Below are positions 1-7,374 of a stretch of DNA of 64,000 nt, in pieces. Where the stretch lies: positions 1-64,000 of the forward strand of contig DBML01000032.1 of NCBI GenBank assembly GCA_002298915.1, written 5' to 3'. The notes under the pieces were generated by a model that saw only the letters and a list, made by a program, of their open reading frames with translations, was not told the origin of the DNA and made no database searches. A program made the position numbers and the translations under genes. The stretch comes from Clostridium sp. UBA699. GTDB lineage: Bacteria; Bacillota; Clostridia; Clostridiales; Clostridiaceae. Each line of letters starts with the position of its first letter. Positions within the stretch are counted from its first letter, which is position 1.

Positions 1-111
1 AGTTTAGATTTTCATTTAAGGATTCAAATAAAAAACGCAAAATATATTGCTTTATTTAAAAAATATGGTAGTATTTATATATGATATTTTAACGAAAGGC
101 CGTGATTTTGG

Positions 112-177
112 ATGAAGCGCTGCTGCTGTTGCTGCAATGTAATCGAACATTTATTTGCTGCGGCCTGTGATCGTTAA
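112..177 (+). CDS. Cys-rich leader peptide of cysS (21 aa)
   Basis: The frame reads MKRCCCCCN at its start and ends ...AAACDR before TAA at 175-177. Five Cys codons in a row (TGC TGC TGT TGC TGC) plus a sixth near the end are very unlikely by chance immediately upstream of cysteinyl-tRNA synthetase. An AAAGG element at 95-99 lies 12 nt before the ATG, a little far for a ribosome binding site but usable. The peptide itself probably has no function; its translation would sense charged tRNA-Cys. The GTG at 102 opens another frame with Leu codons but sits too close to the ribosome binding site. Confidence 0.7.
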   Translation: MKRCCCCCNVIEHLFAAACDR

Positions 178-202
178 ATTATTGATATTATCGATATTTT
201 TT

Positions 203-240
203 AAACCACGGGCAGCATTGTACCTGTGGTTTATTTTTAT
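203..240 (+). terminator. Attenuator terminator upstream of cysS
   Basis: AAACCACGGG (203-212) pairs with CCTGTGGTTT (223-232) over ten positions, one of them G-U, with a 10-nt loop, followed by ATTTTTAT. It sits between the leader stop codon and the cysS ribosome binding site (GGAGG at 244-248), where a regulated intrinsic terminator belongs. Its 5' arm overlaps the 3' arm of the proposed antiterminator. Confidence 0.75.
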
Positions 241-255
241 ATGGGAGGTAAAAAA

Positions 256-1668
256 ATGAGCTTTTATGTATATAATTCTTATGGCAAAACTAAAGAAGAA
301 TTCGTGCCCTTGAGGGAAAACCATGTAGGCTTGTATACCTGCGGACCGACAGTCTACAACTATGCACATATCGGAAACCTCAGGACATACATATTCGAGG
401 ATGTGCTGAAGAAATCATTCGAGTATTTGAACTACGACGTTAAGCACGTCATGAACATAACAGACGTAGGCCACCTCCAGTCTGACGCCGATACAGGCGA
501 AGACAAGATGGAGCTCGGAGCAAAGAGGGAGAACAAGACAGTATGGGAGATAGCAAAGTATTATGAGGATGCTTTCTTCGATGACTGCAGCAAGCTTAAC
601 ATACAGAGGCCAACAGTCGTGTGCAGGGCCACAGAGCATATCAAGGAAATGATAGAGCTGGTCCAGATACTCGAAAAGAAAGGCTACACCTACATCGCGG
701 ACGGAAACGTATATTTTGAAATAGACAAGTTTCCAGACTACAACAAGCTTGCAAACCTCTCTATGGAGGAGCTCGAGGCTGGCAGCAGGGTAGAGGTTGA
801 TGAAAACAAGAAGAATCCTTTGGACTTTGTCCTCTGGTTCACAAACTCTAAGTTCAAGAACCAGATAATGCAGTGGGATTCGCCATGGGGAAGGGGATTT
901 CCAGGCTGGCATCTCGAATGCTCGGCAATGTCAATCAAATACCTTGGCGAAAGGATAGACATACACTGCGGGGGAATAGACCACATCCCTGTGCACCACA
1001 CTAACGAGATCGCACAGTCAGAGGCGGCACTCGGCCACAAGTGGGTCAACTACTGGATGCATGGCGAGTTCCTCGTCGTCGACGGCGGAAAGATGTCTAA
1101 ATCGAGCGGAGACTTTCTGACCCTTTCAAGGCTCATGGAGGAAGGCTTCAAACCGATCGAATACAGATATTTCTGCCTCCAGTCCAGGTACAGGAAGCAG
1201 CTCATGTTCAGCTTCGATGCTTTGAGCGATGCTGGACTGTCTCTCAAGAAGCTCAAGAACAAGATTGCACTCATAAAGGATTCCATAACGGGAAGCGAGA
1301 CAATCGACAGCAGCAAGCTTGAAGTATACAAAAAAAGCTTTGTCGAGCAGATAAGCGACGACCTCAACATGCCAAACGCATTTACAGTTCTGAACGATGT
1401 GCTCAAGGCTGACGAGCTGAGCCCTCTTGAGAAGGTTGCCCTCGTTGAAGATTTTGACAGGGTATTCTCACTTGACCTCCTTAAGGAAGAGTCTGCTGAT
1501 ACCAGCCATATAGATGAAGACCTTGTGAACATGCTTTTAGCTGAAAGGGATGAGGCCAGAGCTCGCAGGGAGTGGGCTAAGGCTGACGAGATAAGGGACA
1601 GGCTGAACGCAATGGACATAGAGATAATTGACTCTAAGGAAGGCGCGACCTGGAGGTTAAAGGAGTAG
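256..1668 (+). CDS. cysS: Cysteinyl-tRNA synthetase
   Basis: Class I aminoacyl-tRNA synthetase that charges tRNA-Cys in the cytoplasm; 470 aa, the normal length. Visible signatures are the HIGH-type motif HIGN with the preceding zinc-ligand Cys in YTCGPT, further zinc-site residues in LECSAMS and HCGGIDH, and the KMSKS loop in GGKMSKSSG. The C-terminal helical anticodon-binding region is present. The start at 256 is chosen because GGAGG at 244-248 lies just ahead and the family begins near this Met; an in-frame codon at 226 lies inside the attenuator hairpin. Expression is likely set by the Cys-codon attenuator upstream. The next gene follows after 4 nt. Confidence 0.97.
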   Translation: MSFYVYNSYGKTKEEFVPLRENHVGLYTCGPTVYNYAHIGNLRTYIFEDVLKKSFEYLNYDVKHVMNITDVGHLQSDADTGEDKMELGAKRENKTVWEIAKYYEDAFFDDCSKLNIQRPTVVCRATEHIKEMIELVQILEKKGYTYIADGNVYFEIDKFPDYNKLANLSMEELEAGSRVEVDENKKNPLDFVLWFTNSKFKNQIMQWDSPWGRGFPGWHLECSAMSIKYLGERIDIHCGGIDHIPVHHTNEIAQSEAALGHKWVNYWMHGEFLVVDGGKMSKSSGDFLTLSRLMEEGFKPIEYRYFCLQSRYRKQLMFSFDALSDAGLSLKKLKNKIALIKDSITGSETIDSSKLEVYKKSFVEQISDDLNMPNAFTVLNDVLKADELSPLEKVALVEDFDRVFSLDLLKEESADTSHIDEDLVNMLLAERDEARARREWAKADEIRDRLNAMDIEIIDSKEGATWRLKE

Positions 1669-1672
1669 GCTT

Positions 1673-2197
1673 ATGGATTCCGAAAAAATATTAACGATAA
1701 TCGTAGCTTTTGCTTGTGTTGTACAGTTCTATTTTTCCTTCATTAAAGGAAGGGGAAAGAAATCGGACTATGGCAGAGAGGTTTACAGATTGAGACAAAG
1801 CTCCTTGAAGCTTAAGTTCCTGGGGTTGCTGTTTCTGTTCATCCTTTTCTACCTGGTGTATGCCCTGATAAAATCAAACCTTTCGGTTCTCGGATTGCTT
1901 GTGGTCGTGTATGTACTTATGAGCATATTCGATTTCAGCAAGTCAAAGGTTGTAACTGAGAAAGGTTTTGGAGAAAGAAACATGTATAGCAGCAACCTCT
2001 TCAATTTCATCCCCTGGGAGGATTTGAAGGGTTTTGAATGGTCTGAAAAAAGAGAAACCATGCTGGTATTCAAATACAACAAAAACGGAGCTGTCCGAAT
2101 GGCCGACTGGGAAGTTTGCATGAACGACAAAGACAGTGTCGATGCGCTTTTCAGGGAGCATTTAGCGGAGGCTGAAAGCGAAAACCAGGATGAATAA
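1673..2197 (+). CDS. Small membrane protein of unknown function
   Basis: 174 aa. It has a hydrophobic N-terminal helix (about residues 5-24), a basic stretch, then two closely spaced membrane helices (about 47-67 and 70-87), and a soluble C-terminal region containing IPWEDLKGFEW. This layout resembles short Firmicutes membrane proteins with a C-terminal PH-like or DUF5673-type domain, but the match is only by impression. Its ribosome binding site (AAAGGAG) overlaps the end of cysS and the genes are 4 nt apart, so it is probably cotranscribed with cysS. The stop codon lies inside the following terminator. No function is claimed. Confidence 0.8.
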   Translation: MDSEKILTIIVAFACVVQFYFSFIKGRGKKSDYGREVYRLRQSSLKLKFLGLLFLFILFYLVYALIKSNLSVLGLLVVVYVLMSIFDFSKSKVVTEKGFGERNMYSSNLFNFIPWEDLKGFEWSEKRETMLVFKYNKNGAVRMADWEVCMNDKDSVDALFREHLAEAESENQDE

Positions 2198-2209
2198 TCC
2201 TGGTTTTTT
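2181..2209 (+). terminator. Intrinsic terminator after cysS operon
   Basis: A perfect 11-bp stem (2181-2191 with 2197-2207) closes a 5-nt loop and runs into T residues. The stop codon of the preceding gene lies at the loop edge (2195-2197). Confidence 0.85.
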
Positions 2210-2238
2210 CAAATACGAAAAAGAAAGGAGCCGACTTT

Positions 2239-3576
2239 ATGTACAAAAAAGATCTCAAGGAGAAATTAACACCGCTGCAGTACAAGGTGACCCAGGAGAA
2301 TGCCACCGAAAGGCCTTTCGAAAACGAATACTGGGACAACAAGGACGAGGGTTTGTATGTTGACATAGTGAGCGGGGAACCACTCTTTTCGTCGGAGGAT
2401 AAATTCGATTCCGGCTGCGGCTGGCCCAGCTTCACGAGGCCGGTAAACCCTGAAAGCGTGACAGAGAAAGCTGACTTCAGCCATGGCATGTTAAGAACCG
2501 AGGTAAGGAGCAGCGCTGCAGATTCTCATCTAGGCCATGTTTTCAGTGACGGACCAGGACCGGACGGGCTTCGCTACTGCATAAACAGCGCATCCCTTAA
2601 GTTCATTCCAAGGAACGAGCTCCCCAGGGTATACGTTACAAGGGTGATGCACATAGGTTCAATTGAGTTTCTGAAAAAGTACTTCAATGTCAGGTTCCAT
2701 GCCGAGGATTCGCAAGTTCCCAGAGAGGAGTTCCTCGAAAAAATAAGAGATGCAGATGCTGTGATAACCGTTCCTACAGACAGGATCGATTCGGCTGCGA
2801 TGGATGCTGGGAAAAACGTCAGGATATTCGCCAATTGCGCTGCAGGGTATGACAACATAGACGTTGAAGAGGCATCCAAGAGGGGCATAGCAGTAACAAA
2901 CACTCCGGAGGTGGTGAGCGAAACCACGGCGGAACTAGCCTTCGCACTGATGCTCGGATGCGCCAGGAGAATAGCTGATGCCGACAGGTACACACGGGAG
3001 GGATTGTTCAGGGAGTGGTCTGCATCGAAATTCCTGGGATACGATCTGAAGGGAAAAACAGCCGGCATCATCGGCGCAGGAAGAATTGGACGTGCTTTCG
3101 CCAAGATGTGCCTGGGCTTCGACATGAAGGTTGCCTACAGCAGCAGGACAAGGGATGAAGCGTTTGAACGAGAGACAGGCGCAATGTTCGCCGGTCTCGA
3201 TGATCTTCTTAAAAAGTCGGATTTCATTTCTGTTCATGCGCCTCTCAATGCGGAGACAAGGCACCTAATAAGCGACAGGGAGTTCAGCCTAATGAAAGAA
3301 AGTGCCGTCCTGGTAAACACATCGAGGGGGCCGTTGGTCGACGAGAAAGCCCTCGTCAGGGCACTCGAGTCAAAGAGGATTTTCGGTGCCGGACTGGACG
3401 TGTATGAAAACGAACCTGAGCTGGAAGCTAAGCTTAAGGAACTCGAAAATGTGATCCTGTTGCCGCATATTGGAAGCGCGACACTGGAAACCAGGAAAAA
3501 GATGGCCATGCTGGCAGCGGAAAACGTGTACGAAGTTCTTTTTGGAAGGAATCCCAAGACCCCTGTCAGCAAATGA
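2239..3576 (+). CDS. Fusion: methionine sulfoxide reductase B + D-2-hydroxyacid dehydrogenase
   Basis: 445 aa. Residues about 1-131 are MsrB, which reduces methionine-R-sulfoxide. It contains the recycling-Cys motif SGCGWPSF and the catalytic RYCINSASLKF. The CxxC zinc pairs of the E. coli-type enzyme are absent, as in PilB-like MsrB domains. Residues about 132-445 are an NAD(P)-dependent D-2-hydroxyacid dehydrogenase of the glyoxylate/hydroxypyruvate reductase type, with the Rossmann motif GAGRIGRAFAK, TSRGPLVDE, the catalytic Arg region and LLPHIGSAT. The MsrB part stops at FIPRNEL, lacking the usual last 10-15 residues, and runs in frame into PRVYVTR, where a stand-alone dehydrogenase would begin. 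The fusion may be real or may come from a deletion or assembly error. The ribosome binding site is AAAGGAG. The amidase follows after 19 nt. Confidence 0.88.
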   Translation: MYKKDLKEKLTPLQYKVTQENATERPFENEYWDNKDEGLYVDIVSGEPLFSSEDKFDSGCGWPSFTRPVNPESVTEKADFSHGMLRTEVRSSAADSHLGHVFSDGPGPDGLRYCINSASLKFIPRNELPRVYVTRVMHIGSIEFLKKYFNVRFHAEDSQVPREEFLEKIRDADAVITVPTDRIDSAAMDAGKNVRIFANCAAGYDNIDVEEASKRGIAVTNTPEVVSETTAELAFALMLGCARRIADADRYTREGLFREWSASKFLGYDLKGKTAGIIGAGRIGRAFAKMCLGFDMKVAYSSRTRDEAFERETGAMFAGLDDLLKKSDFISVHAPLNAETRHLISDREFSLMKESAVLVNTSRGPLVDEKALVRALESKRIFGAGLDVYENEPELEAKLKELENVILLPHIGSATLETRKKMAMLAAENVYEVLFGRNPKTPVSK

Positions 3577-3595
3577 AAAGGAGAGGTGACTAAGC

Positions 3596-4402
3596 ATGCA
3601 AAACGTTAAAATTGCTCTTATCCAGATGAAGGTCGGTCTGGACAAAAAAGAAAATATCGAAAGGGCAAGAATGCTTCTGGAAGAAGCAGCCGGCAAAGGT
3701 GCCGAGATAGCAGCCCTTCCGGAGATGTTCAACTGTCCCTACAACAACGACTGCTTCAGGTCATACGGGGAAAGCTTTCCTGGCGAAACGACCGGAATGC
3801 TTTCCGAACAGGCCCGCAAGCATGGCATGTACATCGTAGGCGGATCAATACCGGAGCTTGAAGGAGGAAATGTCTACAATACATCCTACATCTTCGACAG
3901 GAAGGGGAAGCTGATCGGCAAACACAGGAAGGTACATCTCTTCGACATAGATGTAAAGGGGAAGATAACATTCAAAGAATCAGACGTTCTGACTCCCGGC
4001 GACAGCATGACCGTGTTCGACACAGAATGGGGCAAAATCGGAGTCATGATCTGCTACGACATCAGGTTTCCGGAATTCACGAGGAAGATGGCCCTTGCCG
4101 GGGCGAAGGCTGTTTTTGTACCTGCCGCTTTCAATATGACAACAGGACCCGCTCACTGGGAGCTAACCTTCAGGGCAAGGGCGCTTGACAACCAGGTATA
4201 CATGTTCGGGATTTCTTCAGCAAGAAACGAGAAAGGGTATATTGCGTACGGCAACTCGATAGCAACGAATTCATGGGGAGAGGTAATAGGTAGGCTCGAT
4301 GAAAAAGAAGGGATCCTCATGGTCGACGTGGACCTTGACGACGTAAACGAGATCAGGGAATCGCTTCCTCTACTCAAGCACAGGAGACCAGAGCTGTATT
4401 AG
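3596..4402 (+). CDS. Carbon-nitrogen hydrolase (nitrilase superfamily, omega-amidase-like)
   Basis: 268 aa, cytoplasmic. The Glu-Lys-Cys triad is visible: Glu in ALPEMFNCPY, Lys in KHRKVHLFD and Cys in VMICYDIRFPE. The overall sequence resembles the Nit2/omega-amidase branch, which hydrolyses 2-oxoglutaramate or 2-oxosuccinamate formed by amide-donor transaminases; deaminated-glutathione amidase is an alternative. It has a good ribosome binding site (GGAGAGG) and lies 19 nt after the MsrB-dehydrogenase fusion, so the two are probably cotranscribed. The pairing with a 2-hydroxyacid dehydrogenase suggests 2-oxo acid handling, but the substrate is inference. Confidence 0.9.
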   Translation: MQNVKIALIQMKVGLDKKENIERARMLLEEAAGKGAEIAALPEMFNCPYNNDCFRSYGESFPGETTGMLSEQARKHGMYIVGGSIPELEGGNVYNTSYIFDRKGKLIGKHRKVHLFDIDVKGKITFKESDVLTPGDSMTVFDTEWGKIGVMICYDIRFPEFTRKMALAGAKAVFVPAAFNMTTGPAHWELTFRARALDNQVYMFGISSARNEKGYIAYGNSIATNSWGEVIGRLDEKEGILMVDVDLDDVNEIRESLPLLKHRRPELY

Positions 4403-4407
4403 ATTAC

Positions 4408-4430
4408 AGGGCTGCATGCAGCTCTCTTCA
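4408..4430 (+). terminator. Possible weak terminator after amidase gene
   Basis: A 7-bp hairpin (4408-4414 with 4419-4425, one G-U) around a CATG loop follows the stop codon, but only a short TCTTC tail comes after it. The position is right; the T-tract is poor. Confidence 0.35.
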
Positions 4431-4452
4431 TGGCCTTAAATATTCGCAATAA

Positions 4453-4481
4453 TTGTAAAATTGTTAATTGTGTGGTATATT
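4453..4481 (+). promoter_or_regulatory. Sigma-A promoter of patatin operon
   Basis: TTGTAA at 4453-4458, a 17-nt spacer and TATATT at 4476-4481. It lies 34 nt before the chosen patatin start at 4515. Confidence 0.6.
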
Positions 4482-4514
4482 TATTGCATATATATGGGGT
4501 TTGGAGGGATAGAG

Positions 4515-5690
4515 ATGCTTGGACTGGTGCTTGAAGGCGGTGGCGCCAAGGGGGCCTACCATATGGGAGCAGTCAAAGCCTTTTTCGAAGAAGGGTACAG
4601 ATTTGACGGGGTTGCTGGTACGTCGATAGGTGCGCTTAACGGAGCTGTTATTGTGCAGGGGGATTTTGAGGCTGGCTACAGGATGTGGGAAACTATGGAC
4701 AATTCCATCTTCTTCGACATCGAGGAGTTGCAGCTGAGGAAAGTCATCGACAAGAATGTTGACAAGGAAACCCTTGCCTATTTCACCTCAAAACTCAGGG
4801 AGGTCATTGAGAATAAAGGGCTCGACACAAGCGGCATACGGTCCATAATAAACAGCATCATAGACGAGGAAAGGGTTAGAAGCTCTGCAATGGACCTTGG
4901 CATTGTCACAGTGTCCGTGAGCGACCTTAAGCCTCTTGAACTTTACAAGGAGGACATACCGCAAGGCAAGCTCTGCGACTACCTTATGGCCAGCGCCAAT
5001 GTGCCAATCTTCAAGATTGAGCCGATTGAAGGTAAATTCTTCATCGATGGGGCTTTTTATGACAACCTTCCGATCAACTTGCTTGCAAGAAAAGGCTACA
5101 AGGATATCATCGCAATCAGGACACTTGGCCACGGTCTCACAAGAAAAACAGAGGACGACAGCGTCAGGATCACGAATCTGACCCCGTCCGAGAACCTTGG
5201 AAGAACATTGAATTTCGACAACAGTCAGATTAAGAACAACCTTAAGATGGGGTATTTCGACGCAATGAGGCTTGCAAGGAACCTTTGCGGAATAAAATAC
5301 TACATCGAAGGCGGGGACGACACAGAATTCTTCAAGAAGATGGCGGGAATTCCTGCCGGAGCCATATTGAATATCGGGTCTCAGATGAGAATTCCTGCAA
5401 TGGATCCATTGAGGATGCTCTTCGAGAGGATATTCCCGGCTATCGCGGACTATTTCGGCCTCAACCCTGACGCGACGCACAGGGAGGTTGCTATAGCCCT
5501 CCTGGAAGCCGAGGCCGAAGCCAGAGGGATTGACAGATACTGCATTCGCACACTCGAAGCTCTTGCTGCTGAGGTAAGAAGCTCAGGCCGCGCGGCTCCT
5601 TCAGGGAAAAACCTGAAAAAAGTATTCAGTCCGCTTTTCGACGAGAATGTTATAGCTGCGTTAGGAGATGAATTCGCAAAATATATTTGA
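4515..5690 (+). CDS. Patatin-like phospholipase
   Basis: 391 aa serine lipid acyl hydrolase of the RssA/YlbK-like bacterial patatin group. It shows the oxyanion motif GGGAKG (residues 8-13), the nucleophile motif GTSIG (Ser37) and the dyad Asp in DGA (Asp178). The patatin core ends near residue 270. The remaining ~120 residues, including a proline-rich stretch and an Ala/Glu-rich helical tail, are an extension I do not recognise. The start at 4515 follows GGAGGG by 6 nt and matches the family N-terminus; an upstream in-frame start at 4461 overlaps the promoter. The hydrolase gene follows after 17 nt, so they are likely one operon. The physiological substrate is unknown. Confidence 0.9.
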   Translation: MLGLVLEGGGAKGAYHMGAVKAFFEEGYRFDGVAGTSIGALNGAVIVQGDFEAGYRMWETMDNSIFFDIEELQLRKVIDKNVDKETLAYFTSKLREVIENKGLDTSGIRSIINSIIDEERVRSSAMDLGIVTVSVSDLKPLELYKEDIPQGKLCDYLMASANVPIFKIEPIEGKFFIDGAFYDNLPINLLARKGYKDIIAIRTLGHGLTRKTEDDSVRITNLTPSENLGRTLNFDNSQIKNNLKMGYFDAMRLARNLCGIKYYIEGGDDTEFFKKMAGIPAGAILNIGSQMRIPAMDPLRMLFERIFPAIADYFGLNPDATHREVAIALLEAEAEARGIDRYCIRTLEALAAEVRSSGRAAPSGKNLKKVFSPLFDENVIAALGDEFAKYI

Positions 5691-5707
5691 ATTAATGGGG
5701 GAAAATT

Positions 5708-6892
5708 ATGCTGACAAAAGAAAGGGAAAAGGAACTCGTTGAACTCTGTCAGGATCTTATTAGGCTGAAAAGCTATTCCGGAGAAGAAAGGAACGTTATT
5801 GCAAGGATGCGAAACTTCTGCATAAGCTCCGGCTTCGATGACATCCATATCGATGAGTACGGCAACATCATAGCCCACATCAAGGGCAGGGAGCCAGGGA
5901 ATAAGCTCCTGTTCGACGGCCATGTCGACACAATCCCAGTAATCAACCAGGCTAAATGGAGCGTTGATCCCTTCGGAGCACAGATATCAGGAGGCAGGAT
6001 ATACGGCAGGGGAGCATCGGCTATGAAAGGCGCCATGGGAGCGATGATGCTAGCAGTTGCCTGCTTTGCAGAGGACTGCAACAAAGAATTCAGCGGGGAC
6101 ATTTATGTGTCGGGAACCGTATACGAGGAGTCTTTCGAGGGGATAGCTGCAAGAAAGGTCAGCGCAAGGGTTAAACCCGACTTTGTCGTCCTTGGTGAAG
6201 CATCTGAATGCAATATATCCAGAGGGCAGAGGGGAAGGGCAGAAATTGTTATTGAAACATATGGTGTTCAGACCCATTCGGCTACACCTCAGAAGGGCGT
6301 CAATGCAGTTTACAAGATGACGGAACTCATTGAGAGGATCAAAGACCTTGACGTGACCAGGGACGAATTTCTGGGAGATGGCATAATGGAACTTACGGAT
6401 ATAAAATCCCTGCCTTATCCTGGAGCGTCAGTAGTGCCCGATTACTGCAAGGCCACCTATGACAGGAGGCTGCTTGTTGGCGAAACCAAGGAGAGCGTGC
6501 TCAGGCCGGTGCTGGATATTATTAAGGACATGGAGCAGAAGGATCCGGAGTTCAAGGCGAATGCGTTCTATGCCAAGGGCAAGGAGAAATGTTACACAGG
6601 CAAGATCATTGAGGCTGAGAGGTTCTTTCCTGCCTGGACATACGATGAAACTGACGAGTTCATTCAGACGGCTCTGAGAGGCCTCAGGGAAGCAGGCTTC
6701 GAGCCTGAGATGACCAAGTATCCCAACTGTACTAACGGAAGCCACTACGCAGGGGAAGCGGGCATAAAGACACTGGGCTTCGGGCCATCAGGGGTGAACC
6801 TCGTTCACGCCACCGATGAGTATATCGAAATCGAAGATCTGAAGAAAGCTGCTGAAGGTTACTATGCTATAGCGAAAGCTGTCTTGAAATAG
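5708..6892 (+). CDS. ygeY: YgeY-like selenium-metabolism-linked M20 hydrolase, altered metal site
   Basis: 394 aa, the length of the YgeY group of M20 amidohydrolases, which tends to occur with selenium-dependent metabolism. Most expected M20 residues are present: His72 and Asp74 in GHVDT, Glu140-Glu141, Glu164 in LGEAS and His367 in LVHATDEY. The expected metal-bridging Asp in GRGxxDxKG is replaced: the sequence reads GRGASAMKG, with Ala105. If correct, the classic two-metal site is incomplete, so the protein may be inactive on peptides or use another mechanism. It lies 17 nt after the patatin gene and ends at a strong terminator. The substrate of the family is not established. Confidence 0.85.
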   Translation: MLTKEREKELVELCQDLIRLKSYSGEERNVIARMRNFCISSGFDDIHIDEYGNIIAHIKGREPGNKLLFDGHVDTIPVINQAKWSVDPFGAQISGGRIYGRGASAMKGAMGAMMLAVACFAEDCNKEFSGDIYVSGTVYEESFEGIAARKVSARVKPDFVVLGEASECNISRGQRGRAEIVIETYGVQTHSATPQKGVNAVYKMTELIERIKDLDVTRDEFLGDGIMELTDIKSLPYPGASVVPDYCKATYDRRLLVGETKESVLRPVLDIIKDMEQKDPEFKANAFYAKGKEKCYTGKIIEAERFFPAWTYDETDEFIQTALRGLREAGFEPEMTKYPNCTNGSHYAGEAGIKTLGFGPSGVNLVHATDEYIEIEDLKKAAEGYYAIAKAVLK

Positions 6893-6902
6893 CAAAAAAA
6901 AG

Positions 6903-6945
6903 AATTGCCACTAAACGGATTCTCGTCGTTTTGTGGCAATTTTTT
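6903..6945 (+). terminator. Intrinsic terminator after ygeY
   Basis: AATTGCCAC (6903-6911) pairs with GTGGCAATT (6933-6941). An inner AAACG/CGTTT stem extends it, and T residues follow. Confidence 0.85.
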
Positions 6946-7006
6946 GCTCTAAATATGCATAAAAATGAATAAATAAAAAAAGACTTATTTATTTTTTCGA
7001 TTATTC

Positions 7007-7035
7007 TTGCAAAACTTGTGAATACTATGTATAAT
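7007..7035 (+). promoter_or_regulatory. Sigma-A promoter of glycine riboswitch-permease unit
   Basis: TTGCAA (7007-7012), 17-nt spacer, TATAAT (7030-7035). It is placed so that transcription starts about 20 nt before the riboswitch. Confidence 0.8.
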
Positions 7036-7061
7036 ATAACCGTATTAACAGAATATTAATA

Positions 7062-7248
7062 TTTCCGGATGAGGATAACGTGAGACACATCACAATGTGA
7101 CCGAAGGAGCAATGGGGGGAAGCCACGAAAACCCCGGAATCTCTCAGGTAAACATAACGTTAAAGGACGGAACTCTGAAAACACTATTTTATAGGGCCGT
7201 CGGTGTAAGATACTTTTGTATCAAGACTCTCAGGCAGGGATAACAGAG
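7062..7248 (+). promoter_or_regulatory. Tandem glycine riboswitch
   Basis: Aptamer 1 (about 7062-7172) shows a closing helix TTCCG/CGGAA, a CACAT/ATGTG hairpin, the core ACCGAAGGAGCAA, a GGGG/CCCC hairpin and CTCTCAGGTAAA...AAGGAC, with an insert of about 10 nt in that last segment. Aptamer 2 (about 7173-7248) is closed by CTCTG/CAGAG and keeps CTAT/ATAG and GATAC/GTATC hairpins plus CTCTCAGGCA...ACAGAG. Its core reads CCGTCGG instead of the usual CCGAAGG. These are the glycine-riboswitch hallmarks. It controls the APC permease at 7375, implicating glycine uptake. No clear terminator lies between 7249 and 7374, so the expression platform is not obvious. Confidence 0.88.
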
Positions 7249-7374
7249 AAAGTGGGAAGTAAAAATCTCATATTTCTTTTTTATTTTGTTTGGAGGGGAT
7301 GCAGAAAATAGTGTAGTTAAAAAGTTTTTCATTATATTTTTATATCAAATTTATTTTTCAAGGAGGAATTATTA

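Larger units (their letters stand above)
91..240 (+). promoter_or_regulatory. cysS leader: ribosome-mediated transcription attenuator
   Basis: The RNA upstream of cysS has all the parts of a translation-coupled attenuator. A 21-codon leader ORF with five consecutive Cys codons (121-135) is followed by a terminator hairpin (203-212 pairing with 223-232). A competing antiterminator can form between 160-169 and 207-216: nine pairs, one mismatch, one G-U. The antiterminator 5' arm lies inside the leader ORF, so a ribosome stalled at the Cys codons leaves it free, while a ribosome reaching the stop at 175-177 covers it. An early segment (97-102) can also pair with 161-166 as a protector. Inference: low Cys-tRNA causes stalling, antitermination and cysS expression. 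The T-box that usually controls cysS in Firmicutes is not visible here. Confidence 0.75.

Noticed and set aside
102..170. A second leader frame from GTG 102 with a run of Leu codons upstream of cysS
   Set aside because: The ribosome binding site would be only 2 nt from the GTG, and Leu codons make no sense for cysS control. The overlapping Cys frame explains the gene context.
2239..2620. Selenocysteine MsrB
   Set aside because: The catalytic position is an ordinary Cys codon (RYCINS), with no in-frame TGA in the fusion.
7292..7313. Mini-ORF MQKIV after the glycine riboswitch, with GGAGGGG
   Set aside because: The ribosome binding site is practically touching the ATG, so initiation is unlikely. 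The real permease start has its own AAGGAGG.
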